From Candidatus Iainarchaeum sp. (GTDB lineage: Archaea; Iainarchaeota; Iainarchaeia; Iainarchaeales; UBA10191): a stretch of 34,601 nucleotides of DNA. The notes beneath the pieces are model-generated. The model searched no databases, was not told the DNA's origin, and worked only from the letters and a program-made list of their open reading frames with translations. Made by a program: the position numbers and the translations under genes. This document shows positions 23,531-30,246 of this stretch, piece after piece. Location: assembly GCA_030649735.1 (NCBI GenBank), contig JAUSFL010000038.1:1-34601 (forward strand). Reading direction: 5' to 3'. How positions within the stretch are numbered: position 1 is the first letter of the stretch; the number at the start of each line of letters is the position of its first letter.

Positions 23531-24409
23531 TTATTTAATTGCCTTTTTGCTTTCTGGAAAGTGGGAAAGAATCTGGTTTCTCATTAAGGCTGCAAGCTCT
23601 GGGTTTTTAGTTATTGTAACGTCAATGCTTGTTTTGCTCTTTTTCAAGGCCTGCTTGTAAAAATACTCCTTGAAAATGCCCAAAAGATTTGAGTTTCTTG
23701 CATAAACTCCATCAACAACAGCCTTTGTTTCCTTAGAATAATTGACTTGAATAATGCCGTCCCCGTGAATCATTACATCACCATCCAAGCCTTCAAAAGA
23801 AACACCCAATTTTACGGCAGAAAAACCACCACTAATCCACTGCTGCTTAATCCACCTATCCAATGGAGTGTCATTCAAAACCAAGGCATACATTCTAGAA
23901 ACATTCTTGGTCATTCTAATGAACAATTCAAAATCAGAAAAGCTAAAACGCAAAGGCCACAAAACATGACGAATAACACCAACCCCAACATTAGGCCCAT
24001 TGCCAACCAAAACTTTCTTTTCAAACAAGCCAGCAATCACAACAATAAAATTGCTGTAATCGTCAAAATGCATTGTGATTTTGCCAGTAAAGTCTGGCTT
24101 TATTTCATACTTTCCCTGGGTTTTAGAATACCTTTGATGAATCTCTTCAGAAAACTTTTTCAAGCCAGAAACCCAAGAATCACTCAACTTGTAATTCTTG
24201 CCAACCATTACAATAGTGCCAGAAGCCTCAAGATTCTTCAAAACCTTGTGAATTGCCTGATAAGACAAATTCTCGCCCTTAGAAACCTTGCTGTAAATCT
24301 GCTTTGCAGACAAAGGCCACTCATTGCTCAACAAAACAATGACTTTTTCCCTAGTTGAAGAATTCTCCAAATTCGAAAGCGAAAGAAAATCCAAAAGCCA
24401 ATCCCCCAA
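23531..24409 (-). CDS. Winged-helix regulator (paralog C)
   Basis: About 292 residues. No ATG exists near the N-terminus. The TTG at 24409 is favoured because the minus-sense TATA box GGTTTTTTAAGCC (24428-24440) is centred 25 bases upstream, giving a leaderless mRNA; TTG codons at 24394 and 24370 are alternatives. The winged helix is KVIVLLSNEWPLSAKQIYSKV, then NLSYQAIHKVLKNLEASGTIVMVG. The C-terminal domain aligns with paralog B (TPLDRWIKQQWISGGFSAVKLG versus TPFGEWIRSQYVATGGVSAPIG; DGDVMIHGDGIIQV versus NEDVFIQGDFIIEV) and ends ITKNPELAALMRNQIL. It faces paralog B tail to tail. A nested palindrome covers its predicted transcription start, suggesting autoregulation. Confidence 0.83.
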   Translation of the reverse strand: MGDWLLDFLSLSNLENSSTREKVIVLLSNEWPLSAKQIYSKVSKGENLSYQAIHKVLKNLEASGTIVMVGKNYKLSDSWVSGLKKFSEEIHQRYSKTQGKYEIKPDFTGKITMHFDDYSNFIVVIAGLFEKKVLVGNGPNVGVGVIRHVLWPLRFSFSDFELFIRMTKNVSRMYALVLNDTPLDRWIKQQWISGGFSAVKLGVSFEGLDGDVMIHGDGIIQVNYSKETKAVVDGVYARNSNLLGIFKEYFYKQALKKSKTSIDVTITKNPELAALMRNQILSHFPESKKAIK

Positions 24410-24440
24410 TTGAATTTGGGAGAAATTGGCTTAAAAAACC
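24395..24440 (-). promoter_or_regulatory. Nested palindrome and TATA box at the start of regulator C
   Basis: AAGCCAAT (24395-24402) and ATTGGCTT (24425-24432) form 8-bp outer arms, and CCCAA (24405-24409) with TTGGG (24416-24420) form inner arms. The structure spans the predicted start site and first codons and overlaps the TATA box at 24428-24440. It could be an autoregulatory operator or an mRNA hairpin. Confidence 0.5.
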
Positions 24441-24444
24441 TAGA

Positions 24445-24456
24445 GTTAGGCACTAC
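24445..24456 (+). repeat. Polar motif GTTAGGCACTAC, copy 7
   Basis: An exact copy between the start of regulator C and the end of the putative immunity gene, four bases from the regulator's TATA box. This is the rightmost copy. Confidence 0.75.
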
Positions 24457-24479
24457 TTACTCAAATCACACAATAACAA

Positions 24480-24836
24480 TCACAAGCCAATTACATGAAA
24501 GTGCAATTTTTTGTTTAATGCTTCAACACACAATTCTTTAATATGATTCAGATACTTTAGTGTTTTTTTATCAATAAATTGCTTTTCTAAAATAGTCAAT
24601 TCTAAAATAATTGGCTTAATTTGATCATATTCAAAGCCCACTCCGCCATGATATTGCAGTTTTGCAAGATTATTCAATTTTAACTTTTGGGCTTTTTCAT
24701 AAATTTGTTCGAAAATCGTTTCAGGAACTATTAATTCACTAATGCGCTTTTCATATTGACCAGGACCTATAAAAAAATTAAAACCTTGTTCCCCGTCAGA
24801 AAAATCAGACTTAATTTTTAGCAATTTAATGCGCAT
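24480..24836 (-). CDS. Small protein, candidate immunity protein for the adjacent toxin-like gene
   Basis: A 118-residue soluble protein without signal peptide or membrane span. AAGGGGT precedes the ATG, which lies only 11 bases after the stop of the 1217-residue secreted protein, so the two are cotranscribed. The sequence mixes strands (MRIKLLKIKSDF, FNFFIGPG, PIILELTILEKQ) with Lys/Glu-rich helices and ends in KKLHFHVIGL. I do not recognise the family. A small cytoplasmic protein encoded immediately after a secreted protein with an RNase-toxin-like tail is the standard place for a cognate immunity protein; that role is inferred from position only. It could instead be an unrelated housekeeping gene. 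Confidence 0.72.
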   Translation of the reverse strand: MRIKLLKIKSDFSDGEQGFNFFIGPGQYEKRISELIVPETIFEQIYEKAQKLKLNNLAKLQYHGGVGFEYDQIKPIILELTILEKQFIDKKTLKYLNHIKELCVEALNKKLHFHVIGL

Positions 24837-24847
24837 AATAATACCCC

Positions 24848-27800
24848 TTAATTACATGTTAAATTCTCGGCAGGTCTTGGATAGGCGGTCTTTATAGCCC
24901 CATTCTTTCCAAAACCAACTCCAGAATCTATTCCTTTGTCAACTACTACTATTATTCTATACCCATTTACTATGGCCTTAGAAAAATAACAATATACTTT
25001 GGATGATTCTTTTTTGATTGAACCTGAATCTCCCACAGTATCAAAAACTAACTTCTTAATATTACTTTCAGACACGTTTGATGTGACAGCCGAAAATCTT
25101 GTTCCGCCACTTATTTCTCCAGTAACATGTTTTTTCCATAAGTGTTGCCAACCCCAATCATTAGTGCCTTTTTCAATCCAACGCACTGCAGAACTAGAAT
25201 CTTTGCCAGCATATTTTACAACTTCAAGGTCTTTTCCACCATTTTTTATTACTCCTTCCAAAATCTCATTACTCGCTCCACTTCCTTTCAATCTGACTAT
25301 TGCGGATTCTCCTTTGGAAACAAACCATTCTGTTAATTTTGGGAACTTGCTTGTTATTTTACCGCTTGCAAAGTCTATTTTTAGCAAAGCCAATTCTGCA
25401 GCCCTGGCTACTTTACTGCCTTGCGTGGATTTTTTCGCGCCATTCAAAATCAAGTTAATCTTTCTGGTAGTGGTTGAAATCTTTTCAGCAGTTCCAATAA
25501 TTTTGATGATTTTGCTGCCTTTAGCCAAGACATTCAAGGCCTTGACAGCGCCAGTCTCTAGAGTTGCTGCAGGAACAATCATTAAGACAGTAGAGCCAGC
25601 GTCAAAAGCGCACCATACAGTAAACCAGCCATCATCAAGACAGCTTCCAATAGTGAAAAACTTGGCGCCTTCCCAACCAAGGCCAACCCAATCAACTTCT
25701 TCTATCGTAAATGGAATTTCATCCTGAACGCAAACATCAGAATTGTCATAACAAGTTGCGCTTGATAATCCTTGCTTTTGAACAAGAACACTTTTTGATA
25801 TTCCCGCACTTACTGCCACTGCTTTGGGAGTGCAAAATTCAACTAGAGAAACAGCCTTCCAATCACTGGTTTTTTTGGAATTGTCTTTTCCAACAGCATA
25901 TGCCCTAAAATACATTGCTCCAGATGCAGTGCAAGAGCGTAAGGCGAGGATTGAAGCATAATTTCCAGAAATGTTGATTTTAGGATAAGAAACTTTCGAA
26001 ATGCTAGTTCCATTAGTGTAAGGCGAATACTCCACTCCGGTTTCTTTAATGCTGCCTGAAACCTGCCATTCCAAACTGCCAATAAAATCCTTTTCAATAC
26101 TGTCTGTGAATTCTGTTACAGTGACAGAAACTCCCGAAGACCCACTGCAAGCCCCACCAGAACAACCATTAGAGCAATTTTCAACAAGCCTTGCGGCATT
26201 GCTTGAAGAACAGCTGGCGTTTGAACTGCCCGCATTATTGCAAGTAAAAGATTGGTAATTCTGGTAAACGCTTCCAGACTGGCAGAACTTGCTTCCAGCA
26301 AAAGCGTCAGTTCCGCATTGAGAGTTAGAAGAGCAAGTTATTGATTGGTTAACGCATTTTCCGCCAGAACAAGTTTGACTGGAACTGCAGGTTTGAACTG
26401 TTTTAGACTCAAGCTTTGAATTTGAAAAGCAAGAATTGCTCGAGCATCCTTTAGTGTAGCAATAACGCTCTTTCTTTACCTTATTGCCTTCACAATAATT
26501 GCTCCAAGAATCGCAAGAATTGCTTCCACAGTCTTCAGCCAATTCCTGCTTTTTCTTGCAAGAATCAAACCAATACAAGTCATTGTTAGAGCAAGACTGA
26601 TACGATTGAGGAATGCAAGCTGGTTGTTTGCATGCCCCATTAGAACAGCCGTTAAGGCACGACTCTACAAGGCGGTCGCTTGTGCTATTCGAGCATTTGG
26701 CGTTTTGTGTTCCGGAATTCTTGCAAGAGAATGTTTTGAATTTTTGGTAAACTTTATTGTTTTTGCAAAAAGGATTTCCGGTAAAGTCATTAGTTCCACA
26801 GTCAGAATTTGAACTGCAAAGCGGTGAATTACAGTTTCCATTAGAGCAGCCAAAACTGCAGTTCTCGTTTCCGACACTGGAAAGACTTGAAGGCCATTCT
26901 AAAAAAGAGTCAGAATCATAATTACTGCAAGTTTGCTTTACAGAACCGCTACATCTAGTCTGCCCGCTGTTGCATTCGTTTGAATTGCAAGAGCCATTAT
27001 AACAACCATTTGAGCAAGGGAATGCATTAGTGAGACCGCAATTGTCAGTCCTAAAAGCCATTGTACTGGCGTCAGAGCAAATCCAGCCGGGAGCACATTG
27101 ATTGCAAGACCCATTGGCACAACCATTAGGACAGGCCTCAATTACCCGATTTTCATCATTGTAAAAGCAAAATCCAGAATCGCAAGAGAAAGTTCGGAAA
27201 GTGTCACTGGCAGACCCAAAAGAACAAAAAGGCATGCTCAACCAACTATCTTGCCCGCAAGAACTGCTTGAAGAACAAGCTTTTTGTTGTTTAGTGCTAT
27301 AAAAAACTTCATTGAGTCCAGGATATCCTGTACTTCTGCCATTATCCCAAGAAGCGATAATAAATCCATTACCTGAAAGAATTCTTGGAAAATTAACAAA
27401 AGAATCAACATTAATCTCTTCAGGCAGGCTCCAAGAAAGCCCGTCAACGCTTTTGTAATAGTAAAACTTTGTGTCAGTGTTCAAAAAAGACCCAAAAACC
27501 ATGTGAAATCCTTCCGAATTAGAACTTATTGAAAACCGCCAAGGCGCAGTCCTTGAGAATATTATTCTTGAACTTTGCGACCAATTCAACCCAAAATCAA
27601 CTGATTTTCGCACAAAAATAGCATTTCCGCAAGACCAGGAAATAATCAAGCTTTCAGGGCTATCTTTCTTTCCCAAAACATTTTTTTCAAATACTGGCTG
27701 ATTATTGCCGCTCAACTCACAATTCAATCGACCATTATAGTCTGAAAGCTTCTGGATTGAACTCCAATTAGCGCCACTATCAGAGCTTAAAGTAGTATAA

Positions 27801-28501
27801 AGTCCGGTGCTAGTTGTAAAAGAAACCAAGATTTTAGAACCATTAGGCAGCATTGCAGGATATCTTGAACTGCTTGAAATCTGCTTTTTTGCAGACCAAT
27901 TCAATCCAGAATCAGAACTGTTAGAGTAATAAATTGTGCCATACTCGCCAGTATTGCCTTTCTCAAGCCAAACCAAATGCAATTTTCCATTGAAAAATGA
28001 AATAACCGGGGAAATAACATTAACATAATTTCCACTGTACAAAAGCTTCGCAGGACTCCAAGTGTTTCCCAAATCCAGACTTTTTATAAAATATATTTTG
28101 CCAAAATTTGAAACAAAGCCATCTTCCTGCCAAGCCAAATAAATGTTTTGTCCATCAGCAAAAACACTAAAATCCCCAGCTACATTCAAATCAGTTATCT
28201 TTCTTGGCATTGACCAAGAATTTCCTTTATCAACGCTTTGTGAAAAAACAATATTCCTCCGCTTTATTCCTTCTCGATAAGTTTCCTGCGTAGAAATCCA
28301 AAAAGCGGCCAAACCTTGCGAGGTTTTAACAATTCTTGAAGAACTCACAAAGTTAACATAAGTATTTCCCGAATCAACATTATTTGTAATTTGTCCTTGA
28401 TACCAGTTAATCAACGGTTGCTTTTCACTCGAAACAAAACAAGCAGACACCAGAACCAAAACTAGCAATAAAAAAAGTCTCCTCAAAGAAAACTCCCCCA
28501 C
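24848..28501 (-). CDS. Secreted sialidase-propeller / Cys-rich protein with toxin-like C-terminal domain
   Basis: 1217 residues from a GTG at 28501, which lies about 26 bases from a TATA element (leaderless). Residues 5-24 form a signal peptide (basic RR, Leu/Val core). Residues 35-405 carry six Asp-box motifs (S-x-D-x-G-x-x-W near 89, 141, 195, 239, 300; a shortened one at 351), a six-bladed sialidase-like propeller. Residues 409-785 are Cys-rich repeats of the CxNGCxNGxC type. Residues 790-890 resemble an Ig/fibronectin-like domain. Residues 955-1010 are hydrophobic, Ala/Gly-rich, like pre-toxin segments. The last about 115 residues (GWQHLWKKH with His1120 and His1125, RIIVVVDKG, GAIKTAYPRP) look like BECR-fold RNase toxins of polymorphic toxin proteins. 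The probable role is a surface-displayed effector against neighbouring or host cells. True sialidase activity is unlikely to follow from Asp-boxes alone. Confidence 0.88.
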   Translation of the reverse strand: MGEFSLRRLFLLLVLVLVSACFVSSEKQPLINWYQGQITNNVDSGNTYVNFVSSSRIVKTSQGLAAFWISTQETYREGIKRRNIVFSQSVDKGNSWSMPRKITDLNVAGDFSVFADGQNIYLAWQEDGFVSNFGKIYFIKSLDLGNTWSPAKLLYSGNYVNVISPVISFFNGKLHLVWLEKGNTGEYGTIYYSNSSDSGLNWSAKKQISSSSRYPAMLPNGSKILVSFTTSTGLYTTLSSDSGANWSSIQKLSDYNGRLNCELSGNNQPVFEKNVLGKKDSPESLIISWSCGNAIFVRKSVDFGLNWSQSSRIIFSRTAPWRFSISSNSEGFHMVFGSFLNTDTKFYYYKSVDGLSWSLPEEINVDSFVNFPRILSGNGFIIASWDNGRSTGYPGLNEVFYSTKQQKACSSSSSCGQDSWLSMPFCSFGSASDTFRTFSCDSGFCFYNDENRVIEACPNGCANGSCNQCAPGWICSDASTMAFRTDNCGLTNAFPCSNGCYNGSCNSNECNSGQTRCSGSVKQTCSNYDSDSFLEWPSSLSSVGNENCSFGCSNGNCNSPLCSSNSDCGTNDFTGNPFCKNNKVYQKFKTFSCKNSGTQNAKCSNSTSDRLVESCLNGCSNGACKQPACIPQSYQSCSNNDLYWFDSCKKKQELAEDCGSNSCDSWSNYCEGNKVKKERYCYTKGCSSNSCFSNSKLESKTVQTCSSSQTCSGGKCVNQSITCSSNSQCGTDAFAGSKFCQSGSVYQNYQSFTCNNAGSSNASCSSSNAARLVENCSNGCSGGACSGSSGVSVTVTEFTDSIEKDFIGSLEWQVSGSIKETGVEYSPYTNGTSISKVSYPKINISGNYASILALRSCTASGAMYFRAYAVGKDNSKKTSDWKAVSLVEFCTPKAVAVSAGISKSVLVQKQGLSSATCYDNSDVCVQDEIPFTIEEVDWVGLGWEGAKFFTIGSCLDDGWFTVWCAFDAGSTVLMIVPAATLETGAVKALNVLAKGSKIIKIIGTAEKISTTTRKINLILNGAKKSTQGSKVARAAELALLKIDFASGKITSKFPKLTEWFVSKGESAIVRLKGSGASNEILEGVIKNGGKDLEVVKYAGKDSSSAVRWIEKGTNDWGWQHLWKKHVTGEISGGTRFSAVTSNVSESNIKKLVFDTVGDSGSIKKESSKVYCYFSKAIVNGYRIIVVVDKGIDSGVGFGKNGAIKTAYPRPAENLTCN

Positions 28502-28522
28502 AAAACAATCCCGGCTTGCGGG

Positions 28523-28594
28523 CTTAATATGCCTGCGGTTGACTTTTTCTCAACCCCGTGGTTGATTTTTTTTCAACCTCAAGCATATTAATGC
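28523..28594. promoter_or_regulatory. Divergent promoter with tandem GGTTGA-N7-TCAACC operator
   Basis: Two perfect inverted repeats, GGTTGA (28537-28542) / TCAACC (28550-28555) and GGTTGA (28560-28565) / TCAACC (28573-28578), are spaced 23 bases apart. They are flanked by TATA-like GCATATTAA on both sides: minus sense at 28523-28532 for the toxin-like gene and plus sense at 28583-28591 toward the regulator. The first repeat, with its flank GCGGTTGACTTTTTCTCAAC, is repeated exactly upstream of the nucleotide-sugar operon. Confidence 0.7.
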
Positions 28595-28649
28595 ACGAGA
28601 CAGGATTCAATGTAAGGTAAGCCAATACCCAATGGTTTCCCAACTAAAA

Positions 28650-28694
28650 GGAAAGCGCTTTTGAAAACAGCCTTTTGTTTTGGAAGCGCTTTCC
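28650..28694 (+). promoter_or_regulatory. Long inverted repeat in the leader of the 28.7-kb regulator
   Basis: GGAAAGCGCTT (28650-28660) and AAGCGCTTTCC (28684-28694) are an 11-bp perfect inverted repeat, and AAAACA/TGTTTT pair inside the loop. Each arm also contains the palindrome AAGCGCTT, so it could be a pair of operator sites or a structured 5' leader ending 33 bases before the ATG. Region 28502-28727 has no gene. Confidence 0.5.
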
Positions 28695-28727
28695 CCACTT
28701 TCACAAAAAGCCCGGGATTTGAAAAAA

Positions 28728-29039
28728 ATGACATTGCTTGAAGAATTCTGCAAAAAAATCATAAACCAACGCTTGATAGAATGGTTTGGCATCCGTCACG
28801 CGAAAGTGCTTTCAACAATAAAAAAGCACGAAAAACTACTGGCCTCTGAAATCATCCTAATAACCTGCATTGAAAAACAATACGCCCTGCAAGCGCTTCA
28901 AGAGCTACGCAAGGCAAAACTAATAGGCTTTAATGGAGAACAATACGTTCTGGACAACGAAATCGAAACAATGCAAAAACTAATGCAAATGAGTGAAAAA
29001 CAAGGAATAAAAGCAGTATCAAAGAGCAAATACTCATGA
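28728..29039 (+). CDS. Small winged-helix-type regulator
   Basis: A 103-residue protein from the ATG at 28728; a TTG at 28680 would start inside the hairpin and is not favoured. Three helices and a wing can be traced: WFGIRHAKVLSTIKKHEKLLASEIILI, then QYALQALQELRKAKLIGFNGEQYVLD, the usual helix-turn-helix and short hairpin of ArsR/MarR-like folds, followed by a Met/Gln-rich helix. Its leader holds the inverted repeat at 28650-28694, and its promoter shares the tandem GGTTGA operator with the toxin-like gene, so it is a candidate autoregulator of that divergent pair. It overlaps the HAD gene by four bases (ATGA). The ligand is unknown. Confidence 0.72.
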   Translation: MTLLEEFCKKIINQRLIEWFGIRHAKVLSTIKKHEKLLASEIILITCIEKQYALQALQELRKAKLIGFNGEQYVLDNEIETMQKLMQMSEKQGIKAVSKSKYS

Positions 29040-29770
29040 GCCAAATCAAATGCGTAATTTTTGATTTCGGGGACACTCTAGCGCAAAACTCTAAAGCTGG
29101 CTTTCAAGTCAGAAAAAACCCTGCAGAAATTGCAATTTTAAAAAAGCACGGTTTTGAATTTTCAAAAAAAGAGATTCTTGAAGCTTGGATTAGAATGCGA
29201 GAAAAAACCAAAGACATACCAGCCGCAATAAGAATGAAGGACAAGTACATTTATGCAAAGACACTACTGGTTGAATTAGGGCTAAAGCCAAACTTAAAGC
29301 TCGCTAAAGAATGCGAAAAAAGCTACTATAATGCCTTGGAAGAAAAAATCAAGCCAATGCCAAATGCCCTTAAACTCTTAAAATATTTGACAAAAAAGAA
29401 AATTATAATTTGCGTAGTCTCGAACACCAGGATTGGCTTTAACAGAAAAGCGGCAATTAAGCTCGGAATGAAAAAATACATCAAGCACTTCATTATGTCT
29501 CACTTGTTCGGAAGCGTTAAAAGCGACTTGAAAATATTCCGCCACGCTTTAGAAAAAGTTAACAAAAAAAGAAAAAACAGGATAAAACCAAAAGAATGCT
29601 TAATGATTGGGAACAATGTCGAGGAAGACGGGGCAGCAAAAATGATTGGAATGAAAACCGCAATACTAAAACCAACAATAATGCAAGAACACTTGCTAAA
29701 AAAAATAAAACCAGACTACTTGATTAAAGACTTGAAAGAAGTTGAAAAAATAGTGAAAGAAGTTGATTAA
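29036..29770 (+). CDS. HAD-superfamily hydrolase (paralog 1)
   Basis: A 244-residue protein with HAD motif I in VIFDFGDTLAQ (nucleophile Asp10), motif II Ser in CVVSNTR, motif III Lys in the helical region near KSDLKIF, and motif IV in ECLMIGNNVEEDGAAKMIGM (acidic ED). Position +2 of motif I, normally the general acid Asp, is Gly12, followed by Asp13; the paralog at 31074 keeps Asp. A helical cap of about 80 residues lies between motifs I and II. It is expected to be a phosphatase acting on small phosphorylated metabolites, though the Gly may change the chemistry. Start and regulator stop overlap by four bases. It is first of a run with two Nudix genes and the second HAD. Confidence 0.9.
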   Translation: MSQIKCVIFDFGDTLAQNSKAGFQVRKNPAEIAILKKHGFEFSKKEILEAWIRMREKTKDIPAAIRMKDKYIYAKTLLVELGLKPNLKLAKECEKSYYNALEEKIKPMPNALKLLKYLTKKKIIICVVSNTRIGFNRKAAIKLGMKKYIKHFIMSHLFGSVKSDLKIFRHALEKVNKKRKNRIKPKECLMIGNNVEEDGAAKMIGMKTAILKPTIMQEHLLKKIKPDYLIKDLKEVEKIVKEVD

Positions 29771-29787
29771 ACAATAAAGGAATTATT

Positions 29788-30246
29788 ATGGAATATGACT
29801 TTTCAAGACCAATCCACTACTGCGCTAGCGTTTTCGTAATTCACGAGAACAAGATTCTTTTTTTGAAACAATCGAGAAGCAACTACTTATTGCTTCCTGG
29901 AGGCCATGTAGAAGAGGATGAACTTCCCCACGAAACTGCGGTTAGAGAAACGTTTGAAGAGACTAGTTTGAAAATAGAATTACTGGAAAAGTCCAACGAA
30001 AAAGCAAGAACCAAAATAGTCGAACCATTGCCTTTGCCATTGTGCATGCGATTATTGCCTTGCAGGAACAAGAAAGACATTGATTTTTTATACACTGCAA
30101 AAATAATCAGCGGAGAACTCAAAATCAGCGAAGAATCAACAGAAGCAAAATGGTTGTCCGAGCAAGAAATCCAAAACAGCCAAGAAGTGGGTCCAAATCT
30201 GAAATATTACGCACTAAAAATATTAAATGAAAAAAGGGAACAGTAA
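29788..30246 (+). CDS. Nudix hydrolase
   Basis: A 152-residue single Nudix domain. The box GGHVEEDELPHETAVRETFEETSL (about residues 37-60) matches G-x5-E-x7-RE-x2-EE with Ser in the usual Gly place. The final lines (EEST EAKWLSEQEI) form the typical W-x-S/E strand after the fold. AAAGGAA lies just before the ATG. These enzymes hydrolyse nucleoside diphosphates linked to another group (nucleotide sugars, dinucleotides, oxidised dNTPs); specificity is not visible. The next gene begins immediately after its stop, and the HAD gene is 17 bases upstream, so a common transcript for phosphate-ester clearance is likely. Confidence 0.9.
   Translation: MEYDFSRPIHYCASVFVIHENKILFLKQSRSNYLLLPGGHVEEDELPHETAVRETFEETSLKIELLEKSNEKARTKIVEPLPLPLCMRLLPCRNKKDIDFLYTAKIISGELKISEESTEAKWLSEQEIQNSQEVGPNLKYYALKILNEKREQ

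Noticed and set aside
23747..24358. Plus-strand open frame of 203 codons opposite regulator C
   Set aside because: Antisense shadow: the minus-strand product has a clear winged helix matching two paralogs, while this frame is rich in Asn/Gln/His with no pattern.
6099..24456. Polar motif as a terminator or a promoter element
   Set aside because: It occurs downstream of some genes and upstream of others, with variable distance to TATA boxes, has no hairpin and no T-run, and one copy lies between two convergent stops.
6099..24456. Polar motif copies as CRISPR repeats or complete integron attC sites
   Set aside because: Spacing is irregular (0.7-7.8 kb) and coding, which excludes CRISPR. No paired inverted core or integrase was found, so attC is kept only as a hypothesis.
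24999..25727. Long plus-strand open frame (242 codons) opposite the toxin-like gene
   Set aside because: It lies wholly antisense to a well-supported secreted protein, has no Shine-Dalgarno or TATA box, and its translation is low-complexity Ser/Pro/Leu with no domain.
24848..28501. Calling the propeller protein a true sialidase
   Set aside because: Asp-boxes mark the fold only; I do not see the RIP motif or the arginine triad of active sialidases, and the other domains point to a structural or adhesive role.
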